From Sphingobacterium prati (GTDB taxonomy: Bacteria; Bacteroidota; Bacteroidia; Sphingobacteriales; Sphingobacteriaceae): DNA of 64,000 nt. Position 1 is the first letter of the stretch, and each line of letters opens with the position of its first letter. The DNA is taken from NCBI RefSeq assembly GCF_013167215.1, contig NZ_JABJWY010000034.1, forward strand, positions 558,001 through 622,000, read 5' to 3'. The position numbers and the translations under genes are program-made. The notes under the pieces are model-generated. The model saw only the letters and a program-made list of their open reading frames with translations. It was not told where the DNA came from and made no database searches. This document shows positions 45,360 to 54,438 of the stretch, piece after piece.

Positions 45360-48300
45360 GTAATTCGTATAAACACTATCGGGTAGCAGGCGCTTTTGGG
45401 TAGAAAATACTTTATTCTTGCGCTTAAACAACTCAAAGTGCTTAGACATCTCGTCTTTCATGTTATCCGGAGCGAGGTCTTCATTCAGGTTTCCATCCAG
45501 TTTATATAATTGTCCTTCGGAAAGGTGATAATTGCCCCGTACAAAATCGATCAGTTGACTTTTGCTCTGCATCATGGCTATCCCTGTTCCTTTTCCCAAA
45601 GTGCCTTGATCAAGGCCCTGACCGACCCAGGTCACTTGTTGGGGGGTTTTGATGCCAAAATTTGCCCTATAGTAGGCCAACAATGAAGGGGCAATGTCAA
45701 AGTGGCTCACAATATTGTGAAAGGTCTTCGCTTGTTTTAGCAATGGCGAATAAATCAATAGCGGTACATGATACCGGTCAATTTTATTTTGCAATGGGAT
45801 TTCCGGCATAGCATGATCGCCTGTAATAATAAAAATAGTATTTGCAAAATCCGGTCTCTTTTTATATGCTGCAAAAAACTTTTCCATCGCATCATCCAAA
45901 TTTAAGACGGATACGAGTTGGGTCCGGTTTTCCTGGGCCCATTTTTTTTGCATTGGTGAGAAATCCATAGCTGCAATTCGTTGGTCAAATAACCGCTCGT
46001 AATATCCTGTATTGTTGATCAAGAAAGGATTGTGCGTGGACAATGTCAAAAGCAGATGGAAATACGGCCTTTCCTGCAGCTTCTGTACTTCAAGCAATTT
46101 GCTAAACACCGCCTGATCTTCATAACCCCAGCTTTCGCCCCCTTTTTCAGGCAGTTTTTTATAGGGTGGACCAAAAGCATCCTGATCAATAAGCTTATCG
46201 ATTTTATTATAGTCCATAAATTTTTTCATAAAATCGAAATTGGAATGCCCTCCATAAAAGAATCCCGTACTGAAACCATTGTGTTTCAAGATATTAAAAA
46301 GATTAAAATGATTAGGCAATGTATCCTGTTCAAGAAAACCATGCACTGCAAATGGCAACGACCCCGTTAGCGTAGGCAAAACAGAAAATGTCCGCCCGGA
46401 CGAACTTATGTTATTTTCCCAATACAACGATTGTTTTTTTAACGTGCCTATAAATGGCGTAAAATTACCGATGTAGCCATTTTCTGAACTATAAGCATGT
46501 CCTAGGCCTTCGATCACGAGGACGACCAGATTTGGGGCTCTTGTTGTTTTCTCAAAATAGGCTCCCAAAAAATCCTTCGTATCTTCCATTTTCAAAAAAG
46601 GGAATTTATTATCCATTTCTTTTGGATCTACATCGTCATCATCTTGATAGAGCGCAGTCAACATTCCGGGATGCTCTTCAGCATAATTTGATAAATTGGA
46701 TTCAAAAAAATAACGCCACTTGCTTCGACTAACATTGGCCACGAATTCATCCTTTGTACCAGGAGTGCCCAAAATCGAAGCTGAAGAAATAAAATAGGAT
46801 ACAGCACCCAACGACAGGAGTACAATCCCTACATAGGCCTTTTTAAAGGTTCGCTTATTGGCAATCCAAAGCGGAATCCAAGTCGTCACAATCAGTAACA
46901 ACAGTAAGGCGATATTTTTAAAGCTCAACATGCCGCTGGCTTCCAAAATCTGCTTCATCTCTCCGGAGCTGTAATAAAAGAGATCTGCACCAAGCAGATT
47001 TCTTGATTCTCCAAAGTACAAAAACAGGATAAATTGGATGACAACGATAGATGAAAACGAAACAACCAATAGGAATTTGGCCCAAAAACTGCTGAGGAAT
47101 TGAAACAATAAATACCCGAAACCTACACAGGCTAAAGCTTGAAAAGCGAACAGCAAGTTATCAGCAAGCAGGTATTTCCCCGCATCTGCAATTTCTGCAA
47201 AACGTCGGCCATACCACCACCATTCCACGCCAATAGATAACATGTATAACACAAAGAAAACCAGCATCACGGGGCTTATACTCTTCAATGCTGAAGCGAA
47301 TCGCAGACCGATGTATTTCCAAACGGACTCGTTTGCCTCTTTTTGCTGAAAACCTTGTCTAGTCATTTCGCCCCAGCCATGCTGTTTACGGAAGTAATCG
47401 ACAACTCCCTGTACACTGGCTTTAACGACAATAGGGTGAAAATATAGCGGCTCAAGTATAGCGGTTGCGATCAGCGTGGAGAGGTCTCGTTTTTTTGTAT
47501 ACACTTGGTGACTGACCAGATCCACTAGGATAGCATAGATCGAATAGAGTACCCCAGAGGCAATTACCAAACCAAATAAAGCGAAGAAAAAAGGCCAATT
47601 GATAATACCGAGGATAAAAAAAACCGCGAAAACAATGTAACCTGTAAATTCGACCACTGGCCCCAAAAACTCAAAGAAAAACCAATAAGGCATACTGATC
47701 ATACCAAAACGGCCATATTTAGGATTAAACATCAGTTTGCGATGCTTCCATAACGTTTCCATGGTGCCCCTCATCCAGCGGTTACGCTGTTTTCGCAAGA
47801 CCTCTTTGGATTCAGGCACTTCGGTCCAACATAAGGGATCTGGAATATTGACAACTTTATAGGCTTGCTTTTGCTCTTCCATATAGCGTCGCATCCGAAC
47901 GACAAGTTCCATGTCTTCGCCCACCGTATTTCTGTCATATCCCCCGCAGGCAAGGACGATCTGACGGTCAAAGGCACCAAATGCTCCAGAAATTAGAATC
48001 AGTCCCGAAGCCCTGGACCAAGCCATCCGCCCTAAAATAAAGGCACGGATATACTCCAGCGCCTGTGTGCGTCCTAACCACGATTTTGGCAAGTTGACAT
48101 CTACGACAGATCCGTTAACCACATGACAGTTATTGGCCAAACGTATGACGCCTCCACAAGCGATTACGCGCTTATCTGTTTGTTCCAAAAAAGGCTTAGC
48201 TAGTTTTAATATGGCATCTTGCTCCAGAATACAATCAACATCAATACAAACAATATAATCACCGGATGAGATATTGACGCCAACATTAAGTGCATCCGCT

Positions 48301-48758
48301 TTACCACCATTCTCTTTATCAACGACGATAAGTTTTTTAAAAGCAGGATTTTTGCTTTTATAAATCCCTCTTATTTTCTTGGTCTCAATATTTCCCTGAA
48401 CAAAAAAGGATGTTGGCTCGAGCTGATAGGATGCGATCAGTTTTTGCATGGAGTCATCTTTGCTGCCATCATTCACAATGATAATTTCCAGATTATGGTA
48501 ATACAGAGACAGTAATGAACGCACATTTTCGACAATGGTCATTCCTTCGTTGTAAGCTGGAGCGATCAGACTAAAAGTAGGTGCATTGGGATTTGTGGCA
48601 ATAATACTGTAATCCGTAAAGGTATTATTATGTTTATAACGGAATACCGCTCCATAAGCATATAGACCTATCCACGTGTAGATAATGAATACCGCAGCAG
48701 AATAAAGCAAAAATAGCCAAACTAAAATTTCATATACAATATGGGAAAACTCTAACAT
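45345..48758 (-). CDS. GT2 glycosyltransferase fused to LTA-synthase-like phosphotransferase
   Basis: 1,137 residues in two parts. About residues 1-440: a membrane helix, a processive family-2 glycosyltransferase (LIAPAYNEGMTIVENV, VNDGSKDDS, CIDVDCILE, GEDMEL, and the processivity motif QRNRW in RKQRNRWMRG), then helices as in PgaC-type synthases. About 490-690: further membrane helices. About 735-1090: a sulfatase-fold domain like LtaS/OpgB (APNLVVLVIEGLGHAYSS, SSSGRTFSVLPTLTGS holding the likely nucleophile, FIITGDHAMPE, YHVPLLIYSP). The second half would add a phospholipid-derived phosphoglycerol or phosphoethanolamine to the glycan made by the first. The start overlaps the HEAT gene by seven bases. 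Substrates are inferred. Confidence 0.88.
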   Translation of the reverse strand: MLEFSHIVYEILVWLFLLYSAAVFIIYTWIGLYAYGAVFRYKHNNTFTDYSIIATNPNAPTFSLIAPAYNEGMTIVENVRSLLSLYYHNLEIIIVNDGSKDDSMQKLIASYQLEPTSFFVQGNIETKKIRGIYKSKNPAFKKLIVVDKENGGKADALNVGVNISSGDYIVCIDVDCILEQDAILKLAKPFLEQTDKRVIACGGVIRLANNCHVVNGSVVDVNLPKSWLGRTQALEYIRAFILGRMAWSRASGLILISGAFGAFDRQIVLACGGYDRNTVGEDMELVVRMRRYMEEQKQAYKVVNIPDPLCWTEVPESKEVLRKQRNRWMRGTMETLWKHRKLMFNPKYGRFGMISMPYWFFFEFLGPVVEFTGYIVFAVFFILGIINWPFFFALFGLVIASGVLYSIYAILVDLVSHQVYTKKRDLSTLIATAILEPLYFHPIVVKASVQGVVDYFRKQHGWGEMTRQGFQQKEANESVWKYIGLRFASALKSISPVMLVFFVLYMLSIGVEWWWYGRRFAEIADAGKYLLADNLLFAFQALACVGFGYLLFQFLSSFWAKFLLVVSFSSIVVIQFILFLYFGESRNLLGADLFYYSSGEMKQILEASGMLSFKNIALLLLLIVTTWIPLWIANKRTFKKAYVGIVLLSLGAVSYFISSASILGTPGTKDEFVANVSRSKWRYFFESNLSNYAEEHPGMLTALYQDDDDVDPKEMDNKFPFLKMEDTKDFLGAYFEKTTRAPNLVVLVIEGLGHAYSSENGYIGNFTPFIGTLKKQSLYWENNISSSGRTFSVLPTLTGSLPFAVHGFLEQDTLPNHFNLFNILKHNGFSTGFFYGGHSNFDFMKKFMDYNKIDKLIDQDAFGPPYKKLPEKGGESWGYEDQAVFSKLLEVQKLQERPYFHLLLTLSTHNPFLINNTGYYERLFDQRIAAMDFSPMQKKWAQENRTQLVSVLNLDDAMEKFFAAYKKRPDFANTIFIITGDHAMPEIPLQNKIDRYHVPLLIYSPLLKQAKTFHNIVSHFDIAPSLLAYYRANFGIKTPQQVTWVGQGLDQGTLGKGTGIAMMQSKSQLIDFVRGNYHLSEGQLYKLDGNLNEDLAPDNMKDEMSKHFELFKRKNKVFSTQKRLLPDSVYTNYFSPL

Positions 48759-49819
48759 TTTTTCTCTTGCAAAGCGTGTTTTATAATTTGTTTAAGCTGA
48801 TCATATGTATCTGACTGCTGCGAAATTTCTTGTAGGTAATATCTTTCCCCTAAAACGACGAGCACTTCAGCCGCAGCGATTTTGATCGCGACCTCCTGAT
48901 GATTCCACAATTGTTCCTTCAAAAACTCCTCACTTTCTTTACTCCTAGCGGCCTTCATGGATTTTAAAATTTCAAGCTGAACTTCAATTGGCTGTTGACC
49001 AAAGCAGGTTATAAACTGTCTGACTGTCGTGCTGTTTTCAATGGCTTGCATCGTTCGTATAGCTTGTACACGAACGGCAGTAGCGGTATGGTCAAGCAAA
49101 TCATAGATCGCTGTATAATAGGTCATCAATCTAAATTTTCTAATCAAGCGAAGGGTAAAAATAACAACGGAGTCATTTGTACTCTTTAACCACACATCTA
49201 CCTGCAAGTCAGATTGTTCAGGTATTTGATGAATGGAGTATAAAAGACGTAATTGCTGCCAATCTGATAAGGGTTTATTGAAATGTTCCAAAAAACCTAG
49301 ACCTTCATAGCCCTCAAAGCTCACCATTGCATATTGTGCTTCTTGATAAACGGTCGTGCGTTCATCATGTAGCTTGGCTTTAATTTCAGGAATTGCTGCC
49401 TCAACATTCATCGCAGCTAATTCCTGTATACCACCAGCTACGCGATAAGCTTTCCTCTCACGAAGTTTCCGCCAAGCTTCGTCTTCTAATTTAAACTGAT
49501 GAAATAATGAATTAATGGCTTGTTTGGCTGCTCCTGAAAATTTTCGGTCAGAGTCGACCAGTACATTCAAAAAAAGTGCCCGGAACGAAGGCTCTTTCAA
49601 ATGCTTACTGAATGCACTGTCACGTTCGCTTTCTCCGTCACCGCCGACAATCGTCTCCATAATCTTATATTCGATAATTCGCTTCCACATGTGACGGTAA
49701 TGTAAGATTCTATAGCTATAAAAACTATAGGACAATACCGAGATAATCAGTAGCAATACCAAGATCAGGACGACGATAATCGCCAAGATAAGTTCGTGTA
49801 GCGCGATATCATAATGCAT
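48752..49819 (-). CDS. Membrane-anchored HEAT-repeat protein
   Basis: 355 residues. One long N-terminal membrane helix (LILAIIVVLILVLLLIISVLSYSFY) is followed by a cytosolic helical-repeat domain. Recognisable HEAT-like pairs include AYRVAGGIQELAAMNVEAAIPEIKAKLHDE, AVRVQAIRTMQAIENS and VAIKIAAAEVLVVLGE. There are no catalytic motifs. HEAT arrays usually bind proteins. Its gene lies between those of the lone receiver protein (nine-base gap) and the GT2-phosphotransferase (seven-base overlap), so it may couple phosphorylation to the synthase at the membrane. That link is inference. Confidence 0.83.
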   Translation of the reverse strand: MHYDIALHELILAIIVVLILVLLLIISVLSYSFYSYRILHYRHMWKRIIEYKIMETIVGGDGESERDSAFSKHLKEPSFRALFLNVLVDSDRKFSGAAKQAINSLFHQFKLEDEAWRKLRERKAYRVAGGIQELAAMNVEAAIPEIKAKLHDERTTVYQEAQYAMVSFEGYEGLGFLEHFNKPLSDWQQLRLLYSIHQIPEQSDLQVDVWLKSTNDSVVIFTLRLIRKFRLMTYYTAIYDLLDHTATAVRVQAIRTMQAIENSTTVRQFITCFGQQPIEVQLEILKSMKAARSKESEEFLKEQLWNHQEVAIKIAAAEVLVVLGERYYLQEISQQSDTYDQLKQIIKHALQEKKC

Positions 49820-49828
49820 AGTTTAACG

Positions 49829-50185
49829 CTATTTGTCTGTTAGCCGTTTTATTCTCAACATCAACTCATTTGGACTAAATGGTTTAACCATAAAGTCGGA
49901 AGCACCAAGATCGAAGGCATCCACAACAACCTCTTCCTGTCCCATGCTCGACAATACAATGACCGGAATCTTTTTTTCGATACTTTTGATAGCTGAAAGA
50001 ATTTCTATTCCAGAAGCAAAAGGCATCATGATATCAGTCACAACCAAATCCAAATCCAGTTCACTGATTTTTTCGATGGCTTCGCGGCCATTTCTGGTTA
50101 AAACTACTTCGTGGCCTTCCTTTACTAATTTGTGTTCTACGGTACGTAAAATTAACTCGTCGTCTTCGGCAATTAAAATCAACAT
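49829..50185 (-). CDS. Single-domain response regulator (CheY-like)
   Basis: 118 residues, a receiver domain only. The acidic pocket is ED/D at residues 7-9, the phospho-acceptor is Asp51 in VVTDIMMP, the switch region is VIVLSS, and the conserved Lys is in FMVKPF. There is no DNA-binding or enzyme domain, so its output must be protein-protein contact. It is four bases after the hybrid kinase gene and nine before the HEAT-repeat gene, which makes the kinase its likely phosphodonor and the HEAT protein a likely partner. Confidence 0.93.
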   Translation of the reverse strand: MLILIAEDDELILRTVEHKLVKEGHEVVLTRNGREAIEKISELDLDLVVTDIMMPFASGIEILSAIKSIEKKIPVIVLSSMGQEEVVVDAFDLGASDFMVKPFSPNELMLRIKRLTDK

Positions 50186-50189
50186 ATTC

Positions 50190-53100
50190 CTATCTATTTA
50201 AAATTTTTGTAATCAAATCCAAGCCAGTCTCCATCTCTTCTTCAATAGCCGAAAAGGCTTCTGATAGATCGGTTTCGGACGAAATACTAGCTTCCAATTC
50301 TCTCGTCAATTGTGCAAGCTTAATGAGTCCAGCCGTTGAGGAGGTTCCCTTTAATTTATGTAAAAGCTCCTTAATACGCTTCAGGTCATTGTCGCTTTTT
50401 ACCGCCACAATTTGTGCTTTGGAGGCAGTAATTTCTTTGATGACCAAGTCAAGGAAGAAGGATAAAAATGCAGGATCATCACCAGCTTGTTCATTTAGAC
50501 GCTGCATATCCAAATGCATCACTAAATCATCTGTTTCTGCTCCTGGTGTTTCAGGAACTTCGACGGATAACATCGCCTGTTGTAACGCATTGAACAAGTC
50601 CTGCTGCCGAATAGGTTTAGCCAGAAAGTCAGACATACCAGCCGCTAGGCAACGCTCCCTCTCTCCGGAAACATTACCAGCAGTAATACCAATAATCGGC
50701 GTGTTTTGATATCGCTGCATCTGGCGAATTTTTTTTGTTGCTTCGATACCGTCAACTTCCGGCATTTGCACATCCAGCAGGATAAGGTCAAAATATTTCT
50801 CTTCACAAGCCCGGATCGCCTCTGCTCCGTTTGACACCTCTGTTAAAATTGCATCCGGCATAATACTCGCCATCATTCTTAAATTTAAGGCCATGTTTAC
50901 CGCATTGTCGTCAGCTAGCAAAACTTGGATCCCCCTACCGTAAGCATTTGCATCTAGCGATAGATTAGCTTTCGCCTGCCCTAACTCTTCCTTGTTCTGT
51001 TGAATTGCTCTGCGCAAGGTCTGATATAATTCGTCCGATTTAATGGGTTTCAGTAGGCAAAACGAGCGTTCTTCCTGTCTAAATGCTGAAATTACCTCGT
51101 GTTCTTCAGAAGACGTATGCAATACTATCAACGGAATGCCCTCTCCCTGGTGCCGAAAGAGTTCCTTAATCTTTTCAATAGTTTCAAGTCCAGATAAAAT
51201 AGGCATATGATAATCCATTAAGATCACATCAAATCGTTCGCCTTTCATTAGCAATTGCAATGCTTCCATGCCATTTTCCGCCAAGACAGATTCAACCTGC
51301 TTATAAGCAAGCATGTGCTGCAGAATAATACGGTTGTTGGCATTATCATCCACCACAAGTACTCTATTTAATGGCAAATCTGCATCTTGGCTTGCCATCT
51401 CTTCACAGGCAACTTCAATATCAAAGTAGAATGTCGATCCTTTTCCTAATTGGCTGGTTAGGTTTAACTTGCTCCCCATATACTTTAATAAATTATTGGA
51501 GATGGTCAGTCCTAGCCCAGTTCCGCCATATCGTTTGCTGACCGAACTGTCTTCCTGGGTGAAAGCATCAAAAATACGCAGCTGTTTTTCCTCAGGTATT
51601 CCTATCCCCGTATCACGCACTTCAAAGCGAAGACTTAGTTTATCGCGTTCATGATGGAGTCTACTTATTTTAAACTCGATTTCACCCTGCTCCGTAAACT
51701 TAACCGCGTTGCCCAATAAATTAATAAGAACTTGTTTAATACGCGCTTCGTCAACCCATATAAAGGCCGGCAACCCTTGTTCGATATTTAAAAGCAATTC
51801 GACTTCTTTTCTTTGCGCTTGGTATAATACGACATTGATCACTTGGTTTGCGATATCATATACATTATATTTATCGACAAACAGCTCAAGTTTTCCGGAC
51901 TCAATCTTCGAAAAGTCCAAAATATCATTGATGATGTTCAACAAACTGTTGCCAGATTCATTAATATACCCCAGATATTGCATTTGGGTATCATTCAACG
52001 GAGTTTTCAGTAATAAATCCGAGAATCCGATTACGCCATTCAATGGCGTCCGAATTTCGTGACTCATGTTCGCCAAAAATTCGGATTTGGCCTTACTCGC
52101 CAAATCTGCCAATTCTTTTGCGCGTTTTAACTCTTCATTGATATGTACAGATTCCGTAATATTCTGCGTGAAGATAATTATTCCGCCTATACTTCCATCG
52201 GTCAGGTGCCATGGTCTTACCTCCCAGTTGAAGTGTTGTGGTTCGGCAATTCCGCCGACCTGAATAACTTCGTCTACATTCTTATAGGGTATGCCCTGCA
52301 ATGCATTTTGATAGATTTTCTTTCGCTGGTCCGGAATATCCGGAAAAAGTTCAAACAGGTTTTTAGTGATCAATTGATTTTCATCCTTATGAAAATCTTC
52401 AATCCATTGATTGCTCAGCGACACATAATTAAAATCACGGTCAAACATCGCAACGGACGCGGGCACGTAATTTACAAAGGCTCGCAACATGGATTCTTTA
52501 CGTTCCAATTCAAGATACAGCGATTTACTCTTATCGATATCCTGAATGATACCAAATACACGCTTACAGACATCATTCTCAAATTCAGGGATTCCTTTCA
52601 CCCTGACCCAGATTGTTTCTCCATTCTGTTTTAACAGGCGAAGTTCCGTATCATAGGGTTTTCTACTACGGACCGATTCTTCGAATATATGCCGCAGTGC
52701 TAGTTGGCTATCCGATTCATAAAAGCCAATAGCGTGTTCAAAATCAGGTGTAAAATGCGGATCAACACCATGAATTAATTTTGTTGAGTCGGACCAATAT
52801 ACTTTATTTTCGGCGAGGTTCACTTCCCATCCACCGACTTGAGCAACGGCATTGGTCTGTTCTAGAATCTGTTTAGTATGCAGTAGATCGTTCTCGAGAC
52901 GCATGCGATCAGTCATGTTTAGTGCTGTACTGACCACATAGGGTTTGCCGTCTTCATCAACCTCGACCATATTATGATAAAGCCAATAAATATCTTCACC
53001 GTCTTTTGTCTGTAAGACCATCATTGCGGAGTCCTCTTTATTCTTAGCGATACGCTTTAGGTATTCTTCAACCAGTCCCACGTGGTGAGGTGGAACCAAT

Positions 53101-54104
53101 TTCCTCAGATTAAGCGACTTAACCTCCTGCTGTTCGTATTTCAGCATCGCCCTACCTTTTTCATTCACAGCGAGAATATTCCCCTCCATATCATGCATAC
53201 TCATAAGCCCGATTGCGTTCTCAAAAAAACTTCGGAATCGGCGCTCCGAATTCTCCAGTTTCAATTTTTCCTGCCGTTCTTTTGTAACATTACGGCCAAA
53301 GGCCAGAATTTCATGATTGATGGCGTCATATTTAAAGTGCCATTCGATAATTACTTCACTGCCATCCGCTATAAGCGTCAAAGAGGTAGATTGAATATCA
53401 TAGTCCACACTCAGGATCTTTTTTAAATCAGCTGCTAAGATCTTTGATTCATCCTGCAGTAATGTAAACAAGGATTTCCCAATGCTATCGAGCCTCGGGA
53501 TCCCTAATATGTTGGTAAAGGCTGGATTAACATCTTTGATTTGACAACTTTCATCCAATACACAAATCACATTATTCGTTAATTGAAAGATTTCGGAGAA
53601 ATAACCCGCCTGCCGTTTTCTTTTTTTTCCCAGAAGGATTTTAGTCACTCCTTTTCCTAATTCTTCCAGGAGATGACGTTGTTTATCAGAAAGTGACTTG
53701 GGTTGAAAATCTATGACACAAATGGTTCCCAGCGCGTCTCCATCATCATCTAGAAGCGGTATACCAGCATAAAAACGAATATTGCCTTCACGTATCAATG
53801 GATTAGAGGATGAGCGCGGATCTTTAAAAGTATCTTCGATAACAAGCACCTCTTTACTCGTTATAGTGTATTGGCAAACGGTATTCTTTCTCTCAACGGT
53901 ATCCAGCTCGATGCCCACACAACTTTGTATACGTTGTGTGTGCTCCTCCATTATGGCAATCAATGCTGCTGGACAATCTGTTATCAAACAAGCAGCCTGG
54001 GCAAATACATCCAATTCTGGCTCTTTCCCTAATCCCATTAACTCATAGGACTTTAATTTCTCTATTCTTTGCTTCTCATTTTCGGGGAAATTTTGACCTG
54101 CCAT
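50190..54104 (-). CDS. Hybrid sensor histidine kinase, GAF-PAS(x4)-HK-REC-REC-HPt
   Basis: 1,304 residues with no membrane helix, so a soluble sensor. Approximate order: GAF 1-165; PAS domains at 170-285, 290-405, 410-530 and 540-660; HisKA with His near 682 (FLANMSHEIRTPLNG); HATPase 790-915 (NAVKFTEQGEI, DTGIGIPEE, GGTGLGLTIS); REC1 930-1045 (VILMDYHMP); REC2 1072-1190 (LILLDVQMP); HPt 1205-1300 (LLHKLKGTSST). It contains a full four-step phosphorelay in one chain, ending on an HPt that could pass phosphate to the lone receiver encoded four bases downstream. The ligand is unknown. It heads the operon leading to the GT2-phosphotransferase. Confidence 0.93.
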   Translation of the reverse strand: MAGQNFPENEKQRIEKLKSYELMGLGKEPELDVFAQAACLITDCPAALIAIMEEHTQRIQSCVGIELDTVERKNTVCQYTITSKEVLVIEDTFKDPRSSSNPLIREGNIRFYAGIPLLDDDGDALGTICVIDFQPKSLSDKQRHLLEELGKGVTKILLGKKRKRQAGYFSEIFQLTNNVICVLDESCQIKDVNPAFTNILGIPRLDSIGKSLFTLLQDESKILAADLKKILSVDYDIQSTSLTLIADGSEVIIEWHFKYDAINHEILAFGRNVTKERQEKLKLENSERRFRSFFENAIGLMSMHDMEGNILAVNEKGRAMLKYEQQEVKSLNLRKLVPPHHVGLVEEYLKRIAKNKEDSAMMVLQTKDGEDIYWLYHNMVEVDEDGKPYVVSTALNMTDRMRLENDLLHTKQILEQTNAVAQVGGWEVNLAENKVYWSDSTKLIHGVDPHFTPDFEHAIGFYESDSQLALRHIFEESVRSRKPYDTELRLLKQNGETIWVRVKGIPEFENDVCKRVFGIIQDIDKSKSLYLELERKESMLRAFVNYVPASVAMFDRDFNYVSLSNQWIEDFHKDENQLITKNLFELFPDIPDQRKKIYQNALQGIPYKNVDEVIQVGGIAEPQHFNWEVRPWHLTDGSIGGIIIFTQNITESVHINEELKRAKELADLASKAKSEFLANMSHEIRTPLNGVIGFSDLLLKTPLNDTQMQYLGYINESGNSLLNIINDILDFSKIESGKLELFVDKYNVYDIANQVINVVLYQAQRKEVELLLNIEQGLPAFIWVDEARIKQVLINLLGNAVKFTEQGEIEFKISRLHHERDKLSLRFEVRDTGIGIPEEKQLRIFDAFTQEDSSVSKRYGGTGLGLTISNNLLKYMGSKLNLTSQLGKGSTFYFDIEVACEEMASQDADLPLNRVLVVDDNANNRIILQHMLAYKQVESVLAENGMEALQLLMKGERFDVILMDYHMPILSGLETIEKIKELFRHQGEGIPLIVLHTSSEEHEVISAFRQEERSFCLLKPIKSDELYQTLRRAIQQNKEELGQAKANLSLDANAYGRGIQVLLADDNAVNMALNLRMMASIMPDAILTEVSNGAEAIRACEEKYFDLILLDVQMPEVDGIEATKKIRQMQRYQNTPIIGITAGNVSGERERCLAAGMSDFLAKPIRQQDLFNALQQAMLSVEVPETPGAETDDLVMHLDMQRLNEQAGDDPAFLSFFLDLVIKEITASKAQIVAVKSDNDLKRIKELLHKLKGTSSTAGLIKLAQLTRELEASISSETDLSEAFSAIEEEMETGLDLITKILNR

Positions 54105-54310
54105 AAATTGCTATCTGTTATATATGGTTAATTGTGTTTGTGAAGTTAACAAAAACATTGTTGAACACATAAATAATAAGGAAATATCATTAGATACGTT
54201 CTTTAAAGGAACAATCCTAATTCAAAATAGTTGGTTCTGGAAATGAAGATTAGCTTAATATCATTGTTGTCGTTCGATCGACCTTCTTAAGAATTAAGTT
54301 TTTTCTAAAG

Positions 54311-54324
54311 TAAAGTGTACTTTA
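54311..54324. promoter_or_regulatory. Candidate operator, TAAAGT-GT-ACTTTA palindrome
   Basis: A perfect 6-2-6 inverted repeat about 210 bp upstream of the hybrid kinase start. Its AAGTGTAC core matches the sites at 7594-7612 and 3245-3258. A regulatory role is inferred from symmetry and recurrence. Confidence 0.35.
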
Positions 54325-54387
54325 AGCTGCAGAAATATTGACCATTACACGATCAAAAGATAAATGTATAAAACGAGCTAAAAACAA

Positions 54388-54416
54388 AAGGTCCTACAAT
54401 TGTTTAGTAGGACCTT
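54388..54416 (-). terminator. Rho-independent terminator after the flavoenzyme gene
   Basis: Stem AAGGTCCTAC / GTAGGACCTT, 23 bp past the stop on the minus strand, followed there by TTTTGTTTT. Confidence 0.85.
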
Positions 54417-54438
54417 CTTCTCCGAGAACGCAGTGATA

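Larger units (their letters stand above)
54105..54438. other. Regulatory spacer upstream of the hybrid kinase operon
   Basis: No gene. It holds the kinase operon promoter region, a 10-bp palindrome TTCTTAAGAA at 54284-54293, the palindrome at 54311-54324, and the terminator of the flavoenzyme gene at its right end. Confidence 0.5.
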
